Shown here: in pieces, positions 1-5,289 of the stretch | Position numbering within the stretch: position 1 is the first letter of the stretch | Layout of the letters: each line of letters begins with the position of its first letter | Assembly (NCBI GenBank): GCA_012729935.1 | Contig: JAAYBY010000351.1 | Span: forward strand, 1-5,289 | Length of the DNA stretch: 5,289 nucleotides | Direction of reading: 5' to 3' | From: Clostridiaceae bacterium | GTDB taxonomy: Bacteria > Bacillota > Clostridia > Saccharofermentanales > UBA5734 | Notes under the pieces: model-generated | Told to the model about the DNA's origin: nothing | What the model saw: the letters and a program-made list of their open reading frames with translations, nothing else | Database searches by the model: none | Made by a program: the position numbers and the translations under genes

Positions 1-60
1 AAGCAGGGCCCGTCCAATGTCCAATGTGAGCTCCAGTAATTTTGCTTTGTCCGATTTCAT
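1..60 (-). CDS. N-terminus of a ThrE/YjjP-like threonine/serine exporter family protein (partial)
   Basis: Only the first 20 codons are in the window; the gene runs off the left edge. The peptide begins MKSDKAK and continues LLELTLDIGRALL. This resembles the opening helix of the YjjP/ThrE N-terminal family (DUF1212), which as I recall begins with an LLxLALDIGxxLLxSGAE pattern close to the start Met. That family supplies one half of an inner-membrane amino-acid exporter. The identification rests on about 13 residues, so it is tentative. The ATG at 58-60 was chosen because it gives the family's usual short leader and lies downstream of a hairpin and a possible promoter. No good ribosome binding site precedes it, unlike its neighbours. 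The frame stays open upstream to a GTG at 166-168, but that start would sit inside the hairpin. The gene is probably a separate transcription unit unrelated to the ECF operon. Confidence 0.42.
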   Translation of the reverse strand, partial: MKSDKAKLLELTLDIGRALL

Positions 61-93
61 CACATTATCTTTCACATGTATTTGATAACCACC

Positions 94-122
94 ATTGTAA
101 GGTGTTCCAGCAGGTGAAACAA
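94..122 (-). promoter_or_regulatory. possible sigma-70-type promoter for the leftmost gene
   Basis: Reading the minus strand, TTGTTT (122-117) and TACAAT (99-94) are separated by 17 bases. The -10 box matches the consensus at five of six positions and the -35 at three of six. Transcription would begin near position 87, about 27 bases before the ATG at 60. It lies just past the presumed terminator of the isomerase gene, where a new promoter would be expected. The -35 box is weak and boxes of this quality occur by chance, so this is only a candidate. Confidence 0.3.
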
Positions 123-148
123 GAGGCACCAGTCTGTTCAGTTCATGC

Positions 149-185
149 AAAACGGACAGCAGATACACCGTCTACCGTCCGTTTT
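149..185 (-). terminator. rho-independent-type hairpin after the isomerase gene
   Basis: AAAACGGAC at 149-157 pairs perfectly with GTCCGTTTT at 177-185, and the inner bases extend the stem with two mismatches (GCAGA against TCTAC). On the minus strand the hairpin starts 17 bases after the isomerase stop codon. The stem has a GC core and its A/T arms give a U-run on the exit side of either strand. On the minus strand the U-run is only four bases and lies inside the stem; on the plus strand it is five. It most likely ends the ECF/phosphorylase/isomerase transcript, with possible function in both directions. Confidence 0.55.
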
Positions 186-202
186 TCTAATGAATGGCTC
201 AC

Positions 203-1408
203 TTAGTTGTTTTTTATCATGTTGAAGAACTCGTTGATTTCAGCTGTCCAGTCTCCTTTGCAAATCATATGATGATTGCCAATTGGGCCGTGTTCAAAGT
301 AACCTGTACCATCTTTCAGTTTCAGCCGCATCTGGGTGCGGCAAAGATCCTGACGATGCGAGGAGTCTATCAATTCGGCCGCTCCGGCATACCAGCGTGT
401 CAGCGAGTCATTACACTTGAGAACCGTCATAGCGCCTGGTTGAAAGTCACCGGCTACAGCTACACCGATACCCGTTTCAAAATGGGTCGTCAGGGTGTAG
501 CTGTCAGGCATATCGATCGGCAATGTGCAATGTGCAAAAATTATTTCTCCTGTGTCGGGATCCATACAGCTTGGATTGGCCATAAAAGACGTGCTGCCTG
601 TTATCGCTGACAGGATTACCATGCTGATCAGGCTTTTTGTATCACCTTCACAGGCAGCCGGAATACCTTCAGTATTTAAAATCGCAAGTGCCAGGCAACC
701 TGTCGTGTCAATATGTTTAAGCAGTTCAAAACAGCGAACCGTTATCGCCTGAAGGTTATACTTTTCGATCATACGCTTCGAAGCGCCGTACACATGAAGC
801 GCTTTTTCGATTTCGTCTGCTGGAAAATCAGATTTCTTCAGTTGCTCGGTGAACTCATTTTCCGGATATCCACCTTTTTTGTACTCCTCAATGAGCTCCA
901 TCAGATCAAGATCGACAATGACCATACCTGATGCCTGATGCAACACATCTGCGCGGGCTTCGCTGGCAATCAGACCGGACGGCTTCCCGACAGCACCAAG
1001 CCGCATACCTTTAATATGCTCGATCGCCCAGGCTGCGCGATACAGAACATTTAGCCGTTCTGCGATCCGACTGGATGTGCCATGGAGAATTTCGCCTCTC
1101 AATCCTTGATCGTCAAGAAATCCCATAATCTCCATCGCTGCCGCCAGCGAATTATACGATGGTGTTGTCAGAAGAACATAGGGCTGCCTCGCCTTTAGAT
1201 AAGCCGCTTTAAATCCTTCTTCCGCGCCTCCGGAAGCAATAAAAAAGACCGGCAGGACCTGATCAGCGACCTCTTCAATCGGTGCGCAGACGATTTTAAA
1301 ACCGGAAGCGTCACTCAATTCCTGTAAAAAACGATCACTGTAAGCAGGGATGTTGGGGTCATTGCAATCTGCATCCCCCATTAAAAAATATACTTTCAAT
1401 TCGTTCAT
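203..1408 (-). CDS. L-fucose/L-arabinose isomerase-like sugar isomerase (COG2407 type)
   Basis: A 401-residue cytoplasmic protein resembling the short L-fucose isomerase relatives. Members interconvert aldoses and ketoses using a divalent metal, but the substrate of this branch is unknown to me. The N-terminal half (about 1-170) looks like the alpha/beta domains; the C-terminal half carries the conserved blocks ACEGD (252-256), FMANPS (275-280), AHC (292-294), THFETG (308-313) and GNHH (377-380). By analogy with E. coli FucI (Glu337, Asp361, His528), Glu254 and a His of GNHH would bind metal; Asn278 sits where Asp is expected. At 401 residues it is much shorter than E. coli FucI (591). The ATG at 1406-1408 follows GAAAGGA with 6 bases of spacing. 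It is the last gene of the operon, 49 bases after the phosphorylase, suggesting that it acts on a sugar released from the imported compound. Family assignment is fairly sure; substrate and activity are open. Confidence 0.8.
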   Translation of the reverse strand: MNELKVYFLMGDADCNDPNIPAYSDRFLQELSDASGFKIVCAPIEEVADQVLPVFFIASGGAEEGFKAAYLKARQPYVLLTTPSYNSLAAAMEIMGFLDDQGLRGEILHGTSSRIAERLNVLYRAAWAIEHIKGMRLGAVGKPSGLIASEARADVLHQASGMVIVDLDLMELIEEYKKGGYPENEFTEQLKKSDFPADEIEKALHVYGASKRMIEKYNLQAITVRCFELLKHIDTTGCLALAILNTEGIPAACEGDTKSLISMVILSAITGSTSFMANPSCMDPDTGEIIFAHCTLPIDMPDSYTLTTHFETGIGVAVAGDFQPGAMTVLKCNDSLTRWYAGAAELIDSSHRQDLCRTQMRLKLKDGTGYFEHGPIGNHHMICKGDWTAEINEFFNMIKNN

Positions 1409-1457
1409 TTCTGATCCTTTCTATTGATCATGGTCAGCAACGCATCTGTTCTCTATA

Positions 1458-2198
1458 TCAATTTGTATCGGCCTTGATCAACGTCCGTAAAGCGTCTACT
1501 GCTATTGTAATGGTTTGTTCCATATTTTGAAAAGACATAACGGCACCGGCACGGCACCGGCGGATAGAGGATACAACAAAAAGCGCTGAAGTCTCCATCT
1601 CAGAAGCCATGACATTTCCGTTTTTCCAGGCCTGCCAGCGCTCTTTCAAGCGCGCGCCATTGGGCAGTCCATCGGGATCAATCTGTCCGTAGTAGGAATC
1701 TTTACACTGCACGATTCCTTCCCGATATTTATAGCCATGGCTCGCTGCTGAATCAGCCAGCGCAGCAACAATATGACGATCAGCGATAGCCGGGTATTCG
1801 ATCGGGATGTATTGACGTGTCGTTCCTTCATCCCGCACTGAACCTGTGACGATAATCCCCTGTAGTGCTTCATCAAATGATTCATCACTGACACGGCCGG
1901 CTGTGCCGATCCGGATGAACGTATCCGCGCCGCAGTGAACCAATTCTTCCACTGCGATGGCAGTGGACGGGCAACCCATACCGGTTGACGTTACAGATAC
2001 TTTGATACCATCGAGAAATCCGGACCACGTCTTGTGTTCCCGGTTATGTGCCACCAGGACAGGATGATCAAACCGCTCAGCGATCAGATCCGTTCGAAAA
2101 GGATCACCGGGCAACAGGACATAACGTCCGACATCTCCTTTTGAGCACTGGATGTGGTACTGTTGTCCTTTATCATTTAAACTCTCCAGACAGTTCAT
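1458..2198 (-). CDS. uridine phosphorylase-like nucleoside phosphorylase
   Basis: A 246-residue cytoplasmic enzyme of the PNP/UDP (NP-I) family, which splits nucleosides with phosphate into base and ribose-1-phosphate. Compared with E. coli Udp as I recall it, these residues align: His15 (His8), the LLPGDPFR block with Arg35 (Arg30), Arg53 (Arg48), RIGT 96-99 with Arg96 and Thr99 (Arg91, Thr94), Gln172 (Gln166) and the ribose-binding EME 200-202. The phosphate and ribose sites therefore look complete. The equivalent of Arg168 is not evident, and the segment after RAGAV (216-220) is about a dozen residues shorter than in E. coli, removing the flexible loop near the base. Base specificity should not be assumed to be uracil. 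The ATG at 2196-2198 overlaps the ATPase stop as ATGA and follows AAGGAGG with 7 bases of spacing, preferred over an in-frame ATG at 2222. The enzyme is probably translationally coupled to the transporter. Confidence 0.85.
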   Translation of the reverse strand: MNCLESLNDKGQQYHIQCSKGDVGRYVLLPGDPFRTDLIAERFDHPVLVAHNREHKTWSGFLDGIKVSVTSTGMGCPSTAIAVEELVHCGADTFIRIGTAGRVSDESFDEALQGIIVTGSVRDEGTTRQYIPIEYPAIADRHIVAALADSAASHGYKYREGIVQCKDSYYGQIDPDGLPNGARLKERWQAWKNGNVMASEMETSALFVVSSIRRCRAGAVMSFQNMEQTITIAVDALRTLIKADTN

Positions 2199-3022
2199 GC
2201 CATGTCCTCCTTGATCCCACATGCAAATGCAATAGCATCCACAGCTTCATCCATACGGATAATCCGATCACCGACACCAAGCTCATGGCAGATCCGGCTG
2301 ACGTATGGCTGCTTAAGCATTGCCTCCTCCAGAATAGGCAGATTCCAGAATACATCCTGGGGCGTACCGTCAGCGATGATCTTCTTATTGCTCATGACAA
2401 TGATACGGGGAAAATGATCCGCGACGAATACCATGTCATGTGAGATGGTGATCAGCGTTTTCCCCTGTTCGGATAAAGTCCTGATAATTTTTGCCAGACG
2501 TTTATTGCCGACATAATCCTGGCCGGCAGTCGGCTCATCGAAAACCATAACATCGCAGTCCATGGCAATGATTGAAGCAATCGTGACGAATTTCCTGACT
2601 GAAAGCGGCAAATTATACGGGTTTTCATGACGATATCGTTTCATTCCAGTCATCGAAAGTGCTTTGTTGACAAGCTGTTTTTGTCGATCATCCGGAAGTC
2701 TCATCATTTTCGGACCAAAGGCCACTTCATCGATAATCGTTGAGTGGAAAATCTGGTCATCCGGGTTTTGAAAAACATAGCCGACCCGACGGGATACCTG
2801 GGCAGTGGTGAATTTTCTCGTATTCATATCCCCGATCAGAACGTCACCCTTAGTGGGATAATGAAGCGCGTTCAGCAGCTTTACCGTTGTTGTTTTTCCC
2901 GCACCATTTTGTCCGACGATCGCGACGTTTTCACCTTTTTCGATAGACATGGAAATATCATCTACAGCAAGAAACCCGCCGGGATACTCAAAACTGACAT
3001 TTTTGAGTTCAATGTACGACAT
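2195..3022 (-). CDS. ECF transporter ATPase, second subunit (EcfA2/EcfA' type) with degenerate signature
   Basis: A 275-residue ABC ATPase, one half of the heterodimer that powers an ECF importer at the inner face of the membrane. Visible motifs are Walker A GQNGAGKTT (37-45), Q-loop FQNP (84-87), Walker B VMVFDEP (158-164) with catalytic Glu163, D-loop AGQD (166-169) and the switch His195 in ISHD. The ABC signature, normally LSGGQ, reads LPLSVRK at 138-144, so one of the two composite ATP sites lacks its signature. I recall similar LPLS(V/I)RK forms in Firmicutes ECF ATPases, so this is probably a lineage trait rather than damage. The ATG at 3020-3022 follows AAGGAGG with 9 bases of spacing; the longer open frame up to 3223 reads into the previous gene and has no domain content. 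It overlaps the first ATPase by 14 bases and the phosphorylase by 4. Confidence 0.88.
   Translation of the reverse strand: MSYIELKNVSFEYPGGFLAVDDISMSIEKGENVAIVGQNGAGKTTTVKLLNALHYPTKGDVLIGDMNTRKFTTAQVSRRVGYVFQNPDDQIFHSTIIDEVAFGPKMMRLPDDRQKQLVNKALSMTGMKRYRHENPYNLPLSVRKFVTIASIIAMDCDVMVFDEPTAGQDYVGNKRLAKIIRTLSEQGKTLITISHDMVFVADHFPRIIVMSNKKIIADGTPQDVFWNLPILEEAMLKQPYVSRICHELGVGDRIIRMDEAVDAIAFACGIKEDMA
2206..2212 (-). promoter_or_regulatory. ribosome binding site of the nucleoside phosphorylase
   Basis: AAGGAGG on the minus strand lies inside the last codons of the second ATPase, 7 bases before the ATG at 2196-2198. It decides the start in favour of MNCLES rather than the ATG at 2222, which would place this motif within the coding region. 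The ATGA overlap makes translational coupling likely. Confidence 0.8.
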
Positions 3023-3884
3023 TTGTTTTCGCCTCCTTGCTGATTGCTTTTCCGATAACATCAAGAGCCTGCTTTTCGGTAATCGGTATGTACTCCAGAT
3101 CGACGCCTCGTTCACGCAGTCGGCTGCCGAGTGCTGCATATTGGGGCAATTGGATGCCTTCCGCCTCAAGAGCAATGTCCGAGAGAATGTCCTGCTTATC
3201 TCCGATTCGAATAGCCTCGCCATTTTTCAGAACAATAATTTTCTCTGCATATTCTGCTATCAAATCAATTTTATGTTCCACCAGAATAACGGTTTTCTTA
3301 GTCTGTTTAAGCGTTTCGATGACTTTGAACACGCTCTCTGTTCCTTCCGGGTCAAGCTGGGAAGTCGGTTCATCGATGATCAGAATGCCAGGTTCCAGAA
3401 CCAGGGTCGATGCCAGCGCCATCCGTTGTTGTTGCCCGCCGGATATCTCAAAAGGCTTTTTCATTGCCAGACTTTCAATATCCGTCAGCTTCATCGCTCT
3501 GACGACTCGATCTTCAATCTCGTCAACAGGTACACCGAAGTTTTCCAGACCATAGGCAATTTCTTCAAAAACTGTATCTTTAACTCCGCTGATCTGATTA
3601 AACGGATTCTGGAAGACATATCCGATGCGCAGAGACAGTTCGCCTTCCAGGTAAGCTGTCGTCGGCTTTTCGTCCACCAGCACCTGCCCTTCCAGATCAC
3701 CTTTATAGAAGCTGGGGGCAAAACCTCTCAACAAAGCGCAAAGCGTTGTCTTTCCGGAACCATTTGGCCCGATAATACCATAAAAACCGCCCTCTTCTAT
3801 TTCAAAAGACAGATTTTTGATGGCGGGCTTTTCCGTTAAAGGATATCGATAGGTTATGTTCTCCACTTTGATTACAGCACCCAT
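3009..3884 (-). CDS. ECF transporter ATPase, first subunit (EcfA1 type)
   Basis: A 291-residue ABC ATPase, partner of the downstream ATPase in the ECF energising module. All the standard motifs are present: an aromatic Tyr14 before the first strand, Walker A GPNGSGKTT (39-47), Q-loop FQNP (91-94), a full signature SGGQQQR (148-154), Walker B ILIIDEP (167-173) with Glu172, D-loop SQLD (175-178) and the switch His204 in VEHK. The C-terminal tail (about 230-291) is longer than in minimal ABC domains, as is common for EcfA proteins. The ATG at 3882-3884 was chosen over the ATG at 3899 because TGGAGG precedes it at 8 bases. It overlaps the EcfT gene by 13 bases and the second ATPase by 14, which implies co-translation. 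As its partner lacks a signature, this subunit supplies the only canonical one in the dimer. Confidence 0.92.
   Translation of the reverse strand: MGAVIKVENITYRYPLTEKPAIKNLSFEIEEGGFYGIIGPNGSGKTTLCALLRGFAPSFYKGDLEGQVLVDEKPTTAYLEGELSLRIGYVFQNPFNQISGVKDTVFEEIAYGLENFGVPVDEIEDRVVRAMKLTDIESLAMKKPFEISGGQQQRMALASTLVLEPGILIIDEPTSQLDPEGTESVFKVIETLKQTKKTVILVEHKIDLIAEYAEKIIVLKNGEAIRIGDKQDILSDIALEAEGIQLPQYAALGSRLRERGVDLEYIPITEKQALDVIGKAISKEAKTNVVH
3032..3038 (-). promoter_or_regulatory. ribosome binding site of the second ECF ATPase
   Basis: AAGGAGG on the minus strand is 9 bases before the ATG at 3020-3022 and lies within the end of the first ATPase gene. It fixes the start of the second ATPase at MSYIEL, which is where the ABC domain begins, and rules out the longer open frame. 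Confidence 0.8.
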
Positions 3885-4702
3885 AACAATATCCTCCATA
3901 TCACAACGATCGATAACAGTCCAATAAAAAGACCGACAACCGGCTTTTCAGCACCGCTCTTATCTAATTTTAACAAGTGTGTCTTCTTGCTCGGAGCACT
4001 GAATCCCTTACTTTCCATAGTCAGGACCCGTTCTTCCATGTCCGTGATCGCACCCAACACAAGTGGTACCATCGTCGGAAAGAATGCCTTGGCCCGAACA
4101 AATATATTACCCTCTGTCTCAACACCTCGCGCACGCTGCGCATTCATAATGGTCTTTGATTTATTGCCCAGGACTGTGATCATCTGCAGTGAGGAGAGAA
4201 ATACATATACCACTTTATGGTTCATGCCCCTGCTTTCCAGAGCGTGCGAAAGCTCTTTGTGCAGCGTTGATTGGAACAACCAGACAAAAATACTGGCACC
4301 GTTCAAGATATTGAAGCCCAACCGTAAACCATTCTGCAGGCCGTATTTCCATAGGGTCGGATGAAAATTTTCTGCCAGATGCCAGCGCCAGAGAATGACA
4401 CCAGCCTCACCTGATGTTCCCGTCTCGACAATAAACGCCTGGACCAGCAGAACGATCACAAAGACCGACACTACAACTCTCAGGGCTTTAAAAAACCGTA
4501 GGGTAATTCCGGTTGCGACGGCTAGGGCTATAACCACCAGAAACCAGAAATACATCATCGGAGAGTAGCCGTCAAACGGGCTGCTGATGCTACCAAGAAC
4601 AGCTGAAGTCGCAAAATAAAACAGCACGATCCATAATTTGGCAACAGGATCCATCGCTTCAATTTTATTGCTTTTTTGTATCTGGATGCGTTCAGTATAC
4701 AT
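3872..4702 (-). CDS. ecfT: ECF transporter transmembrane coupling protein (EcfT)
   Basis: A 276-residue integral membrane protein of the CbiQ/EcfT family, which links the S component to the two ATPases. Hydrophobic stretches lie at about 22-40, 50-68, 74-92, 125-145 and 255-275. The cytoplasmic region between the last two holds the coupling helices, with the first Ala-Arg-Gly motif in QRARG (189-193) and a second-site equivalent ESKGF (230-234) where Arg is replaced by Lys. An ESRGM at 156-160 lies just before the first coupling helix. The ATG at 4700-4702 gives the usual short cytoplasmic leader; AGGTG 5 bases upstream is a weak ribosome binding site. An upstream in-frame start (4753) would read through the intergenic hairpin and is unlikely. 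The gene follows the S component by 76 bases and overlaps the first ATPase by 13. Confidence 0.9.
   Translation of the reverse strand: MYTERIQIQKSNKIEAMDPVAKLWIVLFYFATSAVLGSISSPFDGYSPMMYFWFLVVIALAVATGITLRFFKALRVVVSVFVIVLLVQAFIVETGTSGEAGVILWRWHLAENFHPTLWKYGLQNGLRLGFNILNGASIFVWLFQSTLHKELSHALESRGMNHKVVYVFLSSLQMITVLGNKSKTIMNAQRARGVETEGNIFVRAKAFFPTMVPLVLGAITDMEERVLTMESKGFSAPSKKTHLLKLDKSGAEKPVVGLFIGLLSIVVIWRILLWVL
3893..3898 (-). promoter_or_regulatory. ribosome binding site of the first ECF ATPase
   Basis: TGGAGG on the minus strand lies 8 bases before the ATG at 3882-3884 and inside the last codons of EcfT. It supports the start MGAVIK over the ATG five codons upstream, whose own codon directly abuts this motif. 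Confidence 0.7.
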
Positions 4703-4717
4703 AGTGACACCTACAGG

Positions 4718-4747
4718 AAAGGGGGCGGGCAAGATGCTCGCCCCTTT
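4718..4747 (-). other. intercistronic hairpin between the S component and EcfT genes
   Basis: AAAGGGGGCGGGCA (4718-4731) pairs with TGCTCGCCCCTTT (4735-4747) through one bulged G and, depending on the strand, a single G-U pair or A-C mismatch; the loop is three bases. On the operon (minus) strand it is followed by only three U residues and then CC, so it is a poor terminator. It lies in the 76-base gap, starting 31 bases after the S component stop and ending 15 bases before the EcfT start. Plausible roles are partial attenuation or protection of the upstream mRNA from 3' decay, which would raise S component levels relative to the energising module. The structure is seen; the role is inferred. 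Confidence 0.6.
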
Positions 4748-4778
4748 CGACACTTAAAAAGGAAGAGGAAATCGCGAC

Positions 4779-5289
4779 TTACTCTTCGTCGTCTTCCTCT
4801 TCCACATCATCAACTGCATCTGCTATCTCTTCTAATGGTTTCTTTTTCCCAATATACAGTTCACCCAGCGAGAACTTAACCAATGTCTTGACAGGGATCA
4901 CTTTGATGATCAGCATGGCAACGATATAGGAAATAACCCGATCCAATGTTGTCCAGATGATTTCAACACTGATAACTGATCTCCAGATGCTCTGGCCGGT
5001 TGCCATAAGAATTGCAGTCAGGAGCGAAGTTCCGCCGCCGGTTACACCGCCGTAGACATAAACAACAATCGGTGTGGAAACGATCAGCGAGACCAGATCC
5101 ATGATGATAAAGGAAATAATCAGCTTCCATCCGCGCCACATATCTTTACGGGACAGGAAGCCGACGACCAGGCCAACTATGACGTTTACAGGGATAAACC
5201 AGAAGTTGACCGGATTTGCGATGCCGGTGACGACATTGGAGAGCAGTCCCGTCACTGCACCAACCCAGGGCCCGGCTAGAATAGCGGTC
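4779..5289 (-). CDS. ECF transporter substrate-binding S component (partial, start beyond right edge)
   Basis: The last 169 residues of a polytopic membrane protein are visible; the frame is open to the window edge, so the N-terminus is missing. The visible part opens with AILAGPWVGAVTGLLSN, the small-residue-rich GPxxGAxxG pattern typical of ECF S components, followed by hydrophobic segments at about 31-46, 55-73, 85-100 and 106-131. S components bind a specific vitamin or metabolite outside and deliver it by toppling in the membrane. I do not recognise a subfamily of known specificity. Adjacent EcfT and ATPase genes show a dedicated transporter, and the phosphorylase downstream points to a nucleoside-like substrate (inference). 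The tail after the last helix is strongly acidic, ending DDVEEEDDEE, an unusual finish. A GTG at 5253-5255 could be mistaken for a start, but it lies inside the conserved GAVTG stretch. Confidence 0.85.
   Translation of the reverse strand, partial: TAILAGPWVGAVTGLLSNVVTGIANPVNFWFIPVNVIVGLVVGFLSRKDMWRGWKLIISFIIMDLVSLIVSTPIVVYVYGGVTGGGTSLLTAILMATGQSIWRSVISVEIIWTTLDRVISYIVAMLIIKVIPVKTLVKFSLGELYIGKKKPLEEIADAVDDVEEEDDEE

Noticed and set aside
166..202. A second short reading frame beginning GTG at 200-202 directly after the isomerase stop, possibly joined by frameshift to the frame open from 168
   Set aside because: It ends after 19 codons, has no ribosome binding site and overlaps the terminator hairpin; nothing beyond chance supports a frameshifted gene.
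521..536. Short tandem CAATGTG copies, with a similar CCAATGT pair at 14-27
   Set aside because: Both pairs lie inside coding sequence (AHCTLP of the isomerase and LTLDIG of the left-hand gene) and are explained by codons; two copies are too few for a functional array.
194..610. A plus-strand open frame of 138 codons opposite the isomerase
   Set aside because: It is rich in Cys, His and Arg in a pattern typical of antisense reading and has no family resemblance, while the minus strand holds conserved isomerase blocks over the same bases.
1409..1457. Possible regulatory hairpin in the 49-base gap between phosphorylase and isomerase
   Set aside because: Only short, imperfect pairing around the GATCA sequences is visible, with no U-tract; the gap is sufficiently explained by the isomerase ribosome binding site.
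1541..1561. Near-tandem 11-base repeat CGGCACCGGCA
   Set aside because: It encodes RCRAGA within the phosphorylase, and RAG is conserved in the family. Removing one copy would break the frame, so this is codon coincidence and not a recent duplication.
2949..3839. A 296-codon open frame on the plus strand opposite the ATPase genes
   Set aside because: It is a mirror of the two ATPase genes. Its translation has no recognisable domain, it crosses two real gene boundaries, and the opposite strand carries complete ABC motifs with proper ribosome binding sites.
5253..5255. GTG as the start of the S component
   Set aside because: The frame continues upstream to the window edge with a family-like AILAGPWVGA stretch, so the GTG is an internal Val codon.

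Overview
The window comes from a bacterium, most likely a Bacillota (Firmicutes) lineage. The main reason is that it holds a complete energy-coupling factor (ECF) vitamin/metabolite transporter of the 'dedicated' type, in which the substrate-binding protein is encoded beside its own energising module. Strong AAGGAGG-type ribosome binding sites and tight gene overlaps fit the same group. Base composition looks balanced and even across the window, and there are no mobile elements, CRISPR arrays, tRNAs or rRNAs.

Every convincing gene lies on the minus strand, so the operon reads from right to left. (1) At 4779-5289 is the C-terminal part of an ECF substrate-binding membrane protein (S component), whose start lies beyond the right edge. 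(2) A 76-base gap carries a strong hairpin. (3) The transmembrane coupling protein EcfT is at 3872-4702. (4) The first ATPase is at 3009-3884 and (5) the second at 2195-3022. (6) A uridine-phosphorylase-like nucleoside phosphorylase is at 1458-2198. (7) A small L-fucose/L-arabinose-isomerase-like protein is at 203-1408. Genes 3 to 6 overlap end to start by 13, 14 and 4 bases, so they are almost certainly co-translated. The isomerase follows after 49 bases with its own ribosome binding site. A hairpin at 149-185 probably ends the unit. To its left a possible promoter precedes the first 20 codons of another minus-strand gene, whose N-terminus resembles the ThrE/YjjP threonine/serine exporter family.

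The simplest joint reading is a nucleoside (or nucleoside-like) salvage operon. The S component captures the substrate, EcfT and the two ATPases drive uptake, the phosphorylase splits the glycosidic bond, and the isomerase handles a sugar derived from it. The substrate is not readable from the sequence. Three proteins depart from their family pattern: the second ATPase lacks the ABC signature LSGGQ, the phosphorylase appears to lack the loop near its C-terminus that contacts the base, and the isomerase has Asn where a metal-binding Asp is expected.
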